From NCBI GenBank assembly GCA_040901445.1, contig JBBDYQ010000022.1, positions 242,645 to 306,644 on the forward strand: a stretch of 64,000 nt of DNA. Direction: 5' to 3'. Under the pieces are notes generated by a model that saw only the letters and a program-made list of their open reading frames with translations, ran no database searches and had not been told where the DNA came from. Each line of letters begins with the position of its first letter. Position 1 is the first letter of the stretch. A program made the translations under genes and the position numbers. This stretch comes from Thermoleophilaceae bacterium (GTDB lineage Bacteria; Actinomycetota; Thermoleophilia; Solirubrobacterales; Thermoleophilaceae). Positions 31,723-43,762 of this stretch are shown here, in pieces.

Positions 31723-32571
31723 TTGTTCGACTTCCGCTACCACGCGCTCTCGCTCGCCGCCGTCTTCCTGGCGCTCGGCATCGGCATCGTGCTGGGCGTG
31801 ACGATCGGCGACTCGCTCGTGTCCGAGACCGAGGAGAGCGTGCGCTCGAGCCTGCGCGGCGACCTCGTGGGGGCCCGCGACCAGGTGGAGGAGCTGCGGG
31901 GCGAGCTCGCGCAGCGCAGCGAGGTGATCGAGCGCACCTACCCGCTGCTGGTGGAGGACCGGCTCGACGGCCGGCGCGTGGCGATCGTGGCCTTCGGCTC
32001 GCTGCCCGACGAGGTGGCCGGTTCGATGCGCGAGGCGATCGAGGACGCCGGGGGCCAGGTGGACTCGACCTCGGTGCTCGACAGCCCGCCGGACGAGCGG
32101 GCGCTCGGCGACGCGGTGGGCGGCCGCTTCGAGCGGCTGGGGTCGGAGGAGGGGCTGCTGCGGGACCTCGGCGAGCGCATCGGGCGCTCGATCGTGCTCG
32201 GGGGCGAGATCGCGAACACGCTCGAGCGCCAGCTCGACGAGTCCTTCCGGGGCGCCTACCAGGGCGCGGACGCCGTCGTGGTCTACCGCGCGCCCGAGGA
32301 CGAGTCCTCCGACACCGCCGAGGTGCTCCAGGAGTCGCTCGTGGAGGGGCTGCTCTCCCGCGAGGGGGTCGCGGTCGTGGGCGTCGAGCGCAGTGACGCC
32401 GACCCCTCCCAGATCCGCTTCTACCGCGACAACGACCTCTCCAGCGTGGACAACCTGGACGAGGCGGCGGGCCGGATCGCCCTCGTCTTCGCGCTCGACG
32501 GCGCACGAGGCCGCTTCGGCTTCAAGGACTCTGCCGAGGAGCCCCTGCCCGAGCCCGAGGACGGCGGCTGA
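31723..32571 (+). CDS. steB: SteB/MctB-like membrane protein
   Basis: The 282-residue protein starts at TTG 31723, giving FDFRYHALSLAAVFLALGIG, the typical N-terminus of the Rv1698 (MctB) family with one membrane helix. A coiled coil follows (residues about 35-75). In Mycobacterium the protein is called a copper transporter; in Corynebacterium it is SteB, the partner of SteA. The steA-adjacent position fits the SteB role, and I see no metal-binding cluster. The C-terminus is acidic. Confidence 0.85.
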   Translation: MFDFRYHALSLAAVFLALGIGIVLGVTIGDSLVSETEESVRSSLRGDLVGARDQVEELRGELAQRSEVIERTYPLLVEDRLDGRRVAIVAFGSLPDEVAGSMREAIEDAGGQVDSTSVLDSPPDERALGDAVGGRFERLGSEEGLLRDLGERIGRSIVLGGEIANTLERQLDESFRGAYQGADAVVVYRAPEDESSDTAEVLQESLVEGLLSREGVAVVGVERSDADPSQIRFYRDNDLSSVDNLDEAAGRIALVFALDGARGRFGFKDSAEEPLPEPEDGG

Positions 32572-32587
32572 CGTCCGCGCGGACGGC

Positions 32588-32593
32588 TACCTT
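32588..32593 (+). promoter_or_regulatory. -10 box of a leaderless promoter
   Basis: TACCTT is followed by 6 nt and then the GTG at 32600. It would give the glycosyltransferase-4-like gene and pyrG a promoter separate from steAB. Confidence 0.35.
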
Positions 32594-32599
32594 TCGCGG

Positions 32600-36262
<3,663 letters not shown>

Positions 36263-36266
<4 letters not shown>

Positions 36267-37291
36267 GCCGGCTGGCGCTGCGTCGCGGCACCGTCGTCTC
36301 CGTGGAGCGCGAGGGCCCGGCCTCCGAGTGCACGGTCGAGGTGGAGGGGGAGCGGCGCCCGGCGCTGTCGTACGCGTCGCTCACCGGGCCGGTGCAGGCG
36401 GGCGACGACGTGGTGGTGAACGTGGCGGCGCGCGACCTCGGGCTGGGCAGCGGCGGCTTCGACGTGGTGCACGTGAACCTCACCCGCGGGCTCACCGGCG
36501 AGGGCGTGGCGGGCGCGCACGTGATGAAGCTCAACTACACGTCGCTGCAGCACGCCGTGGAGCCGCTGGAGGAGAGCGCCGGCCAGGAGCTTGCCGCCGC
36601 CGGGCCGGTGGCGGTCATCGCCCTCCACGGTCAGCTCCCGTGCGTGGCGTGGCAGGCGGCGCAGCGGGCGCCGGGCGCGCGCATCGGCTTCGTGCAGACG
36701 GCCGGCGGCGCACTACCGGGCGAGCTCTCGCGCGTCGTCGGCGAGCTGCTGGAGCGGGGCCTGCTCGCCGGGCACGTGACTGCGGGGGCGGCGTTCGGCG
36801 GCGCGTACGAGGCCATCACCACCGCGGGCGGCATCCACGCCGGGCTCACCGCGCTCGGGTGGGATGGCTGCATCGCGGGTCCGGGCCCGGGCATCCTGGG
36901 CTCGGCCACGGCGCTCGGCCACGGCGGCCTCGCGGCGCTCGACACGGCGCACGCCGTGCTCGCTCTCGGCTGCACGGCGATCGTCGTGCCGCGCATGTCG
37001 TCGGGCGACCCGCGGGAGCGCCACCGGGGCCTGTCCCACCACACGCGCACGGTGCTCGGCCTGCTGCTGGCGCCCGCGCTCGTGGCACTGCCGGAGGGCG
37101 TGGATGCCGAGGTGCCGGCAGAGCACGAGGTGAGGAAGGCGGCGACGGACGTTCCGGGATACCGTGGTGCCGGCCTTCCGGCCCGCACGATGGGCCGCGG
37201 CATCGAGGAGGACGAGCTGTTCTTCCGGGCAGCGCTTGCAGGCGGCGCCGTGCTCGGCCATGAGATCAATGGCATTCGAACGGACCGGTAG
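36263..37291 (+). CDS. DUF3866 family protein
   Basis: A 342-residue protein of the DUF3866 family: NVAARDLGLGSGGFDVVHVN, HVMKLNYTSLQHAVEP, and the Gly-rich GGAYEAITTAGGIHAG and GPGPGILGSATALGHGG. The function is unknown. Gly-rich loops hint at nucleotide or sugar-phosphate binding, but no established chemistry exists. It overlaps the M20 gene by 4 nt and the NUDIX gene by 32 nt, so the three are likely expressed together. Confidence 0.88.
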
Positions 37292-37802
37292 CCACGAGAT
37301 ATGGAGCGGGCGCATCGCCGGCGTGCGCGTGGACACCTTCCGCCACGACGACGGCGACGAGGTCGAGCGCGAGGTGGTCAGCCACCCGGGCGCCGTCGCG
37401 GTGGTCGCCCACGACGGCGAGCGGCTCTACCTCGTGCGCCAGCCGCGCGAGCCCGTGGGCGATCCCGCACTGCTCGAGCTGCCCGCGGGCAAGCTCGACG
37501 AGGAGGGGGAGGGCCCGCTCGAGACGGCCAAGCGCGAGCTGGCCGAGGAGATCGGCAAGGCGGCGGGCCGCTGGCACCATCTCACGTCCTTCTGGTCCTC
37601 GCCCGGCTTCTCGGACGAGCGCGTGCACATCTACCTCGCCACGGAGCTCAGCGACCGCTCCGCCCAGGCGGAGGAGAACGAGCGCATCGAGATCGAGACC
37701 GTGCCGCTCGGGCAGCTCGACGAGCTGATCGTGCGCTGCGAGGACGCCAAGACGCTGGTCGGGCTGCTCTGGTTGAAGGCGTACCGGGACGGCGCCGGAT
37801 GA
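37260..37802 (+). CDS. NUDIX hydrolase (ADP-ribose pyrophosphatase type)
   Basis: The 180-residue protein has a complete Nudix box, LELPAGKLDEEGEGPLETAK continuing into RELAEEIGK, and the ADP-ribose pyrophosphatase-like AEENERIEIETVPL. It probably hydrolyses ADP-ribose or related nucleotide diphosphates. It occupies the position of the Rv1700 NUDIX gene between pyrG and xerD. The start is ATG 37260, inside the DUF3866 gene, or ATG 37269. Confidence 0.9.
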   Translation: MRSMAFERTGSHEIWSGRIAGVRVDTFRHDDGDEVEREVVSHPGAVAVVAHDGERLYLVRQPREPVGDPALLELPAGKLDEEGEGPLETAKRELAEEIGKAAGRWHHLTSFWSSPGFSDERVHIYLATELSDRSAQAEENERIEIETVPLGQLDELIVRCEDAKTLVGLLWLKAYRDGAG

Positions 37803-39256
37803 CCCGCCGCCTCGCCGGGCTCGTTGTTCTGCTGGCGCTGCTCGCGCCGGCGGCGGCTGCGCACGCCGCGGACTTCACCGTCAACCACGGCGGCAACGAC
37901 GGGGATGACACGCCCGGCGACACCCAGTGCGAGACCAACGTCGCGGGCCAGTGCACCCTCCGCGCGGCGCTCGAGGAGGCCAACGCCCTCGCCGGCACCG
38001 ACGCCATCTCCTTCGCGGGCGCCATCACCGACATCGACGTGCCCTCGACGCTCGACGCATCGGACCAGGTGTCGATCACGGGCCCCGTGACCCTCGACTG
38101 GACCGGCGCCGCGGGGCCGCTGCTGCGCTTCGTCGTGGGTGCGGCCGACTCCACGATCGAGGACGTCGACGTGCTGGGCGGCACCACGGCGGGCATCGAC
38201 GTGGCCACCAGCGGCGTCACCGTCCGCCGCACCCGCGTGTCCGGCAGCGGCGGCCACGGCATCGACCTCAACGGCAACGCGGTCACCGTCACCGCCAGCC
38301 CGATCTTCGGCAACGCCGGCCAGCCGATCGCGGACTCGCCCGTGGCCGCGCCCGCGAGCCTGCGGGTGGGCCCGCGCCAGGCCGACGGCACGCTGCCCGT
38401 CACGGGGGCGACCACCGCCGGCGGCGTCCTCGAGCTGTTCCGCGGCAACCCGGCCGCGACCTCGCCGATCGCGCTGATCGCCGGCCCGCTCGTCCCGGCC
38501 GGCGGCTTCTCGCACGTCCTGGCCACCGAGCCGCAGCCGGCATCGGCGCTCTCGGCCACCATCACCAGCGCCGGCACGTCCGGCTTCGCCGCCACCACGG
38601 TGCCGTTCGACGTGGTCTCGCCGCAGCTCGTGGGCGCCGTGGCGATCTCGCTCAACGAGGTCACCGTCCAGCTGAGCGAGCCCGTGTGGGCCGACAGCGT
38701 GCAGGCTGGCGACTTCGCGCTCGAGATGGCCGGCGTGGCGCGACCCATCGACGGCATCAGGATCGAGCCCGGTGGCGCGCAGGTCACGCTCATCTCGTCG
38801 ATGCCGTGGGGCCACGGCGAGGCGGGGCGGCTGTCGCTCGGCCCGCCTGGCTCCCTGCTCGACGCGGGGGGCAACGCCAGCCTGGCCGCCGCCACCGTCG
38901 GCGTCGCGGCCGCCCCCGGTGACCTGATCTCACCCGTCGGGTCGAGCCTCTCGATCCGGCCGAGCTCGCTGTGCGTCACCCGCAGCCGGACATGTCGCCG
39001 CACGGGCACAACGGTGCGCTTCGTGGCCGGCGAGGGCGGCCGGGCCCACCTGGTGCTCATGCGCGGCAACCGCCGGATCGGGGAGGACGAGGCGCTCTCC
39101 GACGTGGGGCGCAACCGCATCCGCTTCAACGGCCGGCTCGGCAACCGCAAGCTGCGTGCCGGCAACTACCGGATGCTGCTCTACCTCGAGGACGCCGTGG
39201 GCAACCTCACGCTCGAGCCGCCGCTGCAGCTCTTCACCATCCGCCGCACGCGCTGA
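37799..39256 (+). CDS. secreted CSLREA-type beta-helix protein
   Basis: The 485-residue protein has a signal peptide (MTRRLAGLVVLLALLAPAAA, cleavage near AHA) and then the cell-surface motif QCTLRAALEEANAL, a variant of CSLREA. A short right-handed beta-helix follows (TSGVTVRRTRVSGSGGHGID). The C-terminal part is beta-rich with SRTCRRTGTTVRF. Likely an extracellular or surface-attached structural protein; no enzyme motif is visible. ATG 37799 overlaps the NUDIX stop by 4 nt, although it is unrelated in function. Confidence 0.8.
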   Translation: MTRRLAGLVVLLALLAPAAAAHAADFTVNHGGNDGDDTPGDTQCETNVAGQCTLRAALEEANALAGTDAISFAGAITDIDVPSTLDASDQVSITGPVTLDWTGAAGPLLRFVVGAADSTIEDVDVLGGTTAGIDVATSGVTVRRTRVSGSGGHGIDLNGNAVTVTASPIFGNAGQPIADSPVAAPASLRVGPRQADGTLPVTGATTAGGVLELFRGNPAATSPIALIAGPLVPAGGFSHVLATEPQPASALSATITSAGTSGFAATTVPFDVVSPQLVGAVAISLNEVTVQLSEPVWADSVQAGDFALEMAGVARPIDGIRIEPGGAQVTLISSMPWGHGEAGRLSLGPPGSLLDAGGNASLAAATVGVAAAPGDLISPVGSSLSIRPSSLCVTRSRTCRRTGTTVRFVAGEGGRAHLVLMRGNRRIGEDEALSDVGRNRIRFNGRLGNRKLRAGNYRMLLYLEDAVGNLTLEPPLQLFTIRRTR

Positions 39257-39295
39257 TCCTGACCGCGGCGTTGCAGCGCGAGGGACCGCGCCGGG

Positions 39296-40252
39296 ATGGG
39301 CGAAGTCCTCAGCGTGGCCACGATCGCGACACCGCCCGGCTCGCGCCCCTTCGAGCACCTCGTCCTCGACTTCCTCGCCTACCTCGAGTTCGAGCGCGGG
39401 CTGTCGCGCAACACGCTGGAGGCCTACCGGTCGGACCTGCTGCAGCTCGGCCGCTTCCTCGACGAGCGCGGCACGTCGGCCACCGAGGTCTCCGGGAACG
39501 ACCTCTCCGACTTCCTCACCGGCCTGGCCACCGGGGCCGGGCGCGCTCCCGCGTCGCCCGCCACGGTGCACCGCAAGGCCGCCTGCCTGCGCTCCTTCTA
39601 CCGCCACCTGCGGCGTGAGGGCATCCTCGACACCGATCCCACATCGGACCTGGTCAGCCCCCGCCGCAGCCAGAAGCTGCCGCAGGTGCTCTCGCGCGGG
39701 GAGGTCGGGAAGTTGCTGGAACAGCCGCGCGGGACAGAGCCGTCGGCCCTGCGCGACCGTGCCCTGCTCGAGCTGATGTACGCGTGCGGGCTGCGCGCCT
39801 CCGAGGTCACCGGGCTCGAGGTGGCCGACGTCGACCTCGAGGACGGCGTGCTCCTGGCGCGCGGGAAGGGCTCGAAGCAGCGGCTGGTGCCGGTCGGGCG
39901 GGCGGCGGTGGACGCACTCCGGCGCTACGTCGCCCGCGGTCGCCCTGCGCTCGTGGGCGCCCGCGAGGAGACCCGCCTGTTCGTCAACTTCCGCGGCGGG
40001 CCCCTCACCCGCCAGGGGCTCTACAAGATCGTGCGCCGCCACGCGCAGTCGGCCGGGCTGGCCGACCGCATGAGCCCGCACACCCTGCGTCACACCTTCG
40101 CCACCCACCTGCTGGCCGGCGGTTGCGACCTGCGCTCGGTGCAGGAGATGCTCGGGCACGCCGACGTGGCCACCACCCAGCTCTACACCCACCTCTCCAG
40201 CGAGCGCCTGAAGGACGTGTACTTCCGGGCGCACCCCCGCGCCACGGCCTGA
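39296..40252 (+). CDS. xerD: site-specific tyrosine recombinase XerD
   Basis: The 318-residue recombinase resolves chromosome dimers at dif. The core-binding SAM-like domain is residues 20-115 and the catalytic domain follows with Arg167 (GLRASE), Lys191 (KGSKQR), His262 and Arg265 (HTLRHTFA), His288 (LGHADV) and Tyr297 (QLYTHLS). Length and the conserved position after pyrG and NUDIX identify it as the chromosomal enzyme rather than a mobile-element integrase. Confidence 0.95.
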   Translation: MGEVLSVATIATPPGSRPFEHLVLDFLAYLEFERGLSRNTLEAYRSDLLQLGRFLDERGTSATEVSGNDLSDFLTGLATGAGRAPASPATVHRKAACLRSFYRHLRREGILDTDPTSDLVSPRRSQKLPQVLSRGEVGKLLEQPRGTEPSALRDRALLELMYACGLRASEVTGLEVADVDLEDGVLLARGKGSKQRLVPVGRAAVDALRRYVARGRPALVGAREETRLFVNFRGGPLTRQGLYKIVRRHAQSAGLADRMSPHTLRHTFATHLLAGGCDLRSVQEMLGHADVATTQLYTHLSSERLKDVYFRAHPRATA

Positions 40253-40271
40253 CCCTGATAGAACCGGGCGG

Positions 40272-40856
40272 GTGCGACGCCTCCTGGTCCCGCTCGCCTG
40301 CGCCGTGCTTCTCACGGGCTGCGGCAACGAGCGCACGGACGTGCCCGGCCTCACCGAGGTGGCCAGGCCCGTGGGCTCGCAGCCCGTGGAGTTCGAGCGC
40401 GCCGGGGTGGCGTTCCTTGCCCCGGTCAACTGGCTCGTTCAGGACCGGGACGCCCCCGCCGTGTTCACCATCCAGTCCGGCGGCGCGTTCGTGACCGGCT
40501 TCGCCTACCGGCGCGAAGAGGACCTGCCGGCGGGGGATGCCGAGCTGGCCGACGCCGAGCGACGGCTGATCGCCGAGGTCGAGGACCGCGACCCGGGCTT
40601 CGACCTGCGCTCCTCCCGGACGCGCGAGGTGGACGGCGCCCCGGCGGTGGAGCTGCGCGGCACCCAGACCATCGCCAACCGCCGGCTGGAGACGCGCAGC
40701 GTGCACGTGTTCAAGGGCGACGTGGAGTACGTGTTCGAGGCGCTGGCCGAGGCCGAGGCGTTCGAGCTGGCATCGGGCGTCGTGCTGCGGAAGCTGCTGG
40801 GCTCCGCCGACCTGTCCGGGCGGCTGCAGCGGGAGCGCCGCGAGCGCGAGGACTGA
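40272..40856 (+). CDS. putative lipoprotein
   Basis: A 194-residue protein with a lipobox, AVLLTGC (Cys17), after a positive N-terminus MRRLLVP. The mature region is beta-rich (VEFERAGVAFLAPVNWLVQ, YVFEALAEAEAF) and resembles the PsbP/DUF1795 fold seen in several actinobacterial lipoproteins; this is a weak similarity. The GTG start is preceded by TAGAAC 7 nt away. Co-directional with xerD and mutM. Confidence 0.75.
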   Translation: MRRLLVPLACAVLLTGCGNERTDVPGLTEVARPVGSQPVEFERAGVAFLAPVNWLVQDRDAPAVFTIQSGGAFVTGFAYRREEDLPAGDAELADAERRLIAEVEDRDPGFDLRSSRTREVDGAPAVELRGTQTIANRRLETRSVHVFKGDVEYVFEALAEAEAFELASGVVLRKLLGSADLSGRLQRERRERED

Positions 40857-40859
40857 CCG

Positions 40860-41732
40860 TTGCCGGAGCTGCCCGAGGTCGAGACCATCCGCCGCCAGCT
40901 CGCCCCGGCGCTCGAGGGGCGCACGCTCACGAGCGTCGAGGTGCTCGATCCCCGCTGGTGCGCGCCCGCGCCGCCCGGGGAGGTGGCCGCCGCGGTGACG
41001 GGGCGGCGTGTGGAGCGGGTCTCGCGCCGCGGCAAGTACCTCGACTGGGAGCTGGACGAGGAGGTCCACGTGGTCATGCACCTGCGCATGACCGGCAACC
41101 TGCTCCACCGCCCCCAGCCCGCCGGGGACGCGCCCTACACCCGGGTGCGGTTCGGGCTCGACGACGGGGGCGAGGTGCTCTTCTGCGACGTGCGCCGCTT
41201 CGGCACCGGCGTCGTGCTGCTCGGCGACGCCGCGCGCGACGACTACTTCGCCTCCCGCCTCGGGGTGGAGCCGCTGGGGGAGGAGTTCACCGTCGAGGCG
41301 CTGCGCGCGCAGGCCCGCGGGCGGCGCGCCCCGGTGAAGGCGTTCCTGCTCTCCCAGGAGCGGATCGCGGGGGTGGGCAACATCTACGCGGACGAGGCCC
41401 TCTTCCGTGCGCGCATCCACCCGTTGCGGCCGGTGGGCACGCTCAAGCGCGCGCAGCTCGGGGAGCTGCGCGACGCCGTGGTCGCGTCACTCCAGGCGGG
41501 CATCGACGCGCGCGGCGCCACGATCGACGACTTCCGCAACGCCGACGGCGCCCGCGGCTCGTTCCAGGACCGCTTCCTGGTGCACACCCGGGAGGGCGAG
41601 CCCTGCGTGCGCTGCGGCACCACGATCGTGAAGCTGCGCGCGGCGGGGAGGGGGACCTACGTCTGCCCGCGCTGCCAGCCCAAGCCCCGCGCGCGCCCCG
41701 CGCAGGCTGATCGCCGCGCCCGCCGGCGCTGA
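40860..41732 (+). CDS. mutM: formamidopyrimidine-DNA glycosylase (Fpg/MutM)
   Basis: The 290-residue base-excision repair enzyme removes oxidised purines such as 8-oxoguanine. Pro2-Glu3 catalytic residues follow the initiator (PELPEVETIRRQL), SRRGKYLDW supplies the Lys, HLRMTGNL the helix, GVGNIYADEALF the H2TH motif, and CVRCGTTIVKLRAAGRGTYV continuing into CPRC forms the zinc finger. Translation starts at TTG 40860. The gene ends at the first base of a direct-repeat segment bracketing the next gene. Confidence 0.95.
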   Translation: MPELPEVETIRRQLAPALEGRTLTSVEVLDPRWCAPAPPGEVAAAVTGRRVERVSRRGKYLDWELDEEVHVVMHLRMTGNLLHRPQPAGDAPYTRVRFGLDDGGEVLFCDVRRFGTGVVLLGDAARDDYFASRLGVEPLGEEFTVEALRAQARGRRAPVKAFLLSQERIAGVGNIYADEALFRARIHPLRPVGTLKRAQLGELRDAVVASLQAGIDARGATIDDFRNADGARGSFQDRFLVHTREGEPCVRCGTTIVKLRAAGRGTYVCPRCQPKPRARPAQADRRARRR

Positions 41733-41790
41733 CCTCCCACCCGCTGTTCGGTTTCGACCCTACATATGCGGGTCAAAGCGGAACAGCGCC
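41730..41790 (+). repeat. left repeat bracketing the AbiEi/DUF559 gene
   Basis: Two blocks, TGACCTCCCAC (41730-41740) and CGGGTCAAAGCGGAACAGCG plus CC (41769-41790), are repeated at 42674-42709. Here they are separated by 28 nt which include CGCTGTTCGGTTTCGACCC, an imperfect inverted copy of the second block. The second block overlaps the end of the AbiEi-type gene. Confidence 0.75.
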
Positions 41791-42684
41791 GCCGGTGGGC
41801 AGGAGCGTCCGCAGCTCGGCGAGCATCTGCCGGGGGTCCTCGAACACGTCGCCCCAGGTGTAGCGGCGGTGTTGGTCGCCGCGGGCGTGGGCTTCGCGTT
41901 CTCTCTTGCGGTCCTGCTCCCAGGCGTGGCGGGAGTTGTGGAAGCGGTAGGAGTCGAGCTCGACGGTGAGCTTGTGGTCTGGCCAGCGGCAGTCGACCCG
42001 TTTGCTGCCGGCGCGTTTGTTGGTGTGGGCGGGGAGGGGGAGGCCGGCTTCGCGAAGGCGTGCCAGGAACTTGCGTTCCAGCGCACTGAGGGTGACTTTG
42101 GTGTCGCCGCTCATGATCCGCTTGAGCTTTCCGGCGCCGGGGGCGTTGGGCCGGCGGACCAGCACTGCTTGAACGTGCCGGGGCGCGGTCCCATGACGCA
42201 CGCCCGCCTTGTGGCAGGCGCGGGCCAGCTCCTCTTGGTCGAGCCGCGGCGCGATGTCGACGAGCGTGCGCGCCACGGCGGTCACCGGGATGCGCCGCCA
42301 TGTCGTGACGTCGCGGCGGTCGAGCTTTCGGCACGTGGCGGTCGCGACGCCCCGGACCATCCGCGGCCTGGGCGTGGTCACGTGCGGCGCGGGCTCCTTC
42401 CCCTCGACCAGCCCCTGCACGTACGCCGCGGCGAGCCCGCTCAACAGGGACCCCTCCCCGCATGCCCTGACCGCGGCCATGTAGCGCGCCTCCGTGCTCG
42501 GCGCCCGATGCCCGACCCGATACACGCCCGGGTACTCGGGGATCAGCGCACCCGTGGCCACGCGATGGTCTATCCGCGCTTTCGTCAACCCGGCCTCGAG
42601 CAGCTCCCGCCGAGTGACGATCCCATGCGCGCGCGTGGCCATCCGCCCGATGACCCGCGCCGCTGTGTCGCTCTGACCTCCCAT
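41773..42684 (-). CDS. AbiEi-type antitoxin domain fused to DUF559 endonuclease-like domain
   Basis: The 303-residue protein has an N-terminal winged helix of the AbiEi antitoxin type (residues 8-60, VTRRELLEAGLTKARIDHRV, PGVYRVGH), a middle region, and a C-terminal DUF559/VSR-like fold near residues 215-300 with RVDCRWPDHKLTVELDSYRF, in which Asp and Glu form a PD-(D/E)XK-like pair, then WGDVFEDPRQMLAELRTLL. No AbiEii toxin partner lies next to it, so it is either a solitary regulator/nuclease or an orphan. Both ends lie within the flanking direct repeats, and its start codon is part of the right copy. It interrupts the mutM-recO region, suggesting arrival by transposition or recombination. 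Confidence 0.82.
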   Translation of the reverse strand: MGGQSDTAARVIGRMATRAHGIVTRRELLEAGLTKARIDHRVATGALIPEYPGVYRVGHRAPSTEARYMAAVRACGEGSLLSGLAAAYVQGLVEGKEPAPHVTTPRPRMVRGVATATCRKLDRRDVTTWRRIPVTAVARTLVDIAPRLDQEELARACHKAGVRHGTAPRHVQAVLVRRPNAPGAGKLKRIMSGDTKVTLSALERKFLARLREAGLPLPAHTNKRAGSKRVDCRWPDHKLTVELDSYRFHNSRHAWEQDRKREREAHARGDQHRRYTWGDVFEDPRQMLAELRTLLPTGGAVPL

Positions 42685-42709
42685 ACTCGGGTCAAAGCGG
42701 AACAGCGCC
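42674..42709 (+). repeat. right repeat bracketing the AbiEi/DUF559 gene
   Basis: TGACCTCCCAT (42674-42684) followed after 3 nt by CGGGTCAAAGCGGAACAGCG plus CC (42688-42709). Same blocks and orientation as 41730-41790 but without the 28-nt centre. Confidence 0.75.
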
Positions 42710-42756
42710 CCGAATTCACCCCCCCGGAGGCCGGCGGGGGCGGACGGGTGCCGGGC

Positions 42757-43020
42757 CTACGCCGCGAGCAGGTCGTCCAGCACGCCGTCGCGGTCGGCCT
42801 CGAGGAGCTCCCTGAAGCCGCCGATCACCCGCTCGCCCGCGATGATCTGGGGGAAGGTCATCTGGCCGGTGAGGGCAACGAGGGCGGCGCGGCCCTCGGG
42901 GTCCTTGGCGAGGTTGACCTCGTGGACCGAGATGCCGCGGCCCTCGAGCAGGGCCTTGGCCTGGCGGCAGAAGCCGCAGGGCTCGGTGGTGTAGAGGGTG
43001 ACCTTCTTCGCGTCCGCCAT
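42757..43020 (-). CDS. glutaredoxin-like protein
   Basis: An 87-residue thioredoxin-fold protein with the redox motif CGFC (Cys15, Cys18) in TLYTTEPCGFCRQAK and the glutathione/substrate-binding region TFPQIIAGERVIGGFREL. It resembles the mycoredoxin/NrdH class of actinobacteria, but the two cannot be told apart here. It diverges from recO with 18 nt between starts, so the two promoters must overlap. Confidence 0.9.
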   Translation of the reverse strand: MADAKKVTLYTTEPCGFCRQAKALLEGRGISVHEVNLAKDPEGRAALVALTGQMTFPQIIAGERVIGGFRELLEADRDGVLDDLLAA

Positions 43021-43038
43021 GTGACTCAGAGTGTAGGA

Positions 43039-43755
43039 ATGCCCGGTTCCTTCAAGACCGAAGCGGTTGTTCTCCGCTCCATACGCTTCGGCGAGGCCGA
43101 TCGGGTCCTGCACCTCTACACGGAGCGGCGTGGACGAATCGGGGCGGTGGCGAAGGGGGTGCGGCGGGTGCGCTCGCGCTTCGGTGGGCGGCTCGAGCCG
43201 CTGTCGCGCGTGAACCTCGTGCTGCACGAGGGGAGGGGAGAGCTCTGCACGGTCACCCAGGCCGACACCGTGCACGCCCACGGCGCGCTCAAGGACAGGC
43301 GCGACTCGCTCGAGCGCGGCGTGCAGGCGTGCGAGGCCGTGCTGCGGGTGTTCGACTCCGAGGAGCCCAACCACCCCGCCTACAACCTGCTCTGCCGCGA
43401 GCTGGCCCTGCTCGACAGCGAGCCCGCGGCGGCCACCCGGGCCCAGGCGCTCGCGTTCCGGCTCAAGCTGCTGCTGGCCGCGGGCTTCGTACCCGAGCTG
43501 GCCGCCTGCGCCACCTGCGGCGAGCGTGAGCACCTCGGCGCCTTCTCCGCCGGCGCGGGGGGCGTGGTCTGCGGGGGCTGCGAGGCGGGCTCGTTCCCGC
43601 TCGACGCCGATGCCCACGGGTTCCTCGTGGAGGCGCTCGCGCGCCCGCTCACCGAGGCGCCCGCAGCGCCCGAGCCGGTGCTTCGCCAGGCCGATCGGGC
43701 GATCGCCGAGACGCTCGAGCACCATGCCCACGTGAGGCTCCGCCGGGTAGCCTGA
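43039..43755 (+). CDS. recO: DNA repair protein RecO
   Basis: The 238-residue protein has the N-terminal OB fold (FKTEAVVLRSIRFGEADRVL, HLYTERRGRIGAVAKGVRR) and a zinc-binding C-terminal domain with CATCGEREHLGAF and CGGCEAGSFPL. RecO loads RecA in the RecFOR pathway. Its neighbours (recO before ppdK, dgt, dnaG, rpoD) repeat an actinobacterial theme. The start ATG 43039 is immediately preceded by TAGGA. Confidence 0.93.
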   Translation: MPGSFKTEAVVLRSIRFGEADRVLHLYTERRGRIGAVAKGVRRVRSRFGGRLEPLSRVNLVLHEGRGELCTVTQADTVHAHGALKDRRDSLERGVQACEAVLRVFDSEEPNHPAYNLLCRELALLDSEPAAATRAQALAFRLKLLLAAGFVPELAACATCGEREHLGAFSAGAGGVVCGGCEAGSFPLDADAHGFLVEALARPLTEAPAAPEPVLRQADRAIAETLEHHAHVRLRRVA

Positions 43756-43762
43756 GCGGCGG

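Noticed and set aside
39296..40252. xerD considered as part of a mobile element
   Set aside because: Length, motif set and conserved position after pyrG and NUDIX mark it as the chromosomal dimer-resolution recombinase.
41730..41790. Integron attC-like site
   Set aside because: The core RYYYAAC/GTTRRRY sites are absent and there is no integron integrase nearby.
41760..42086. Alternative minus-strand frame overlapping the end of the AbiEi/DUF559 gene
   Set aside because: It is a shifted frame of the same region, runs into the repeat and has no domain.
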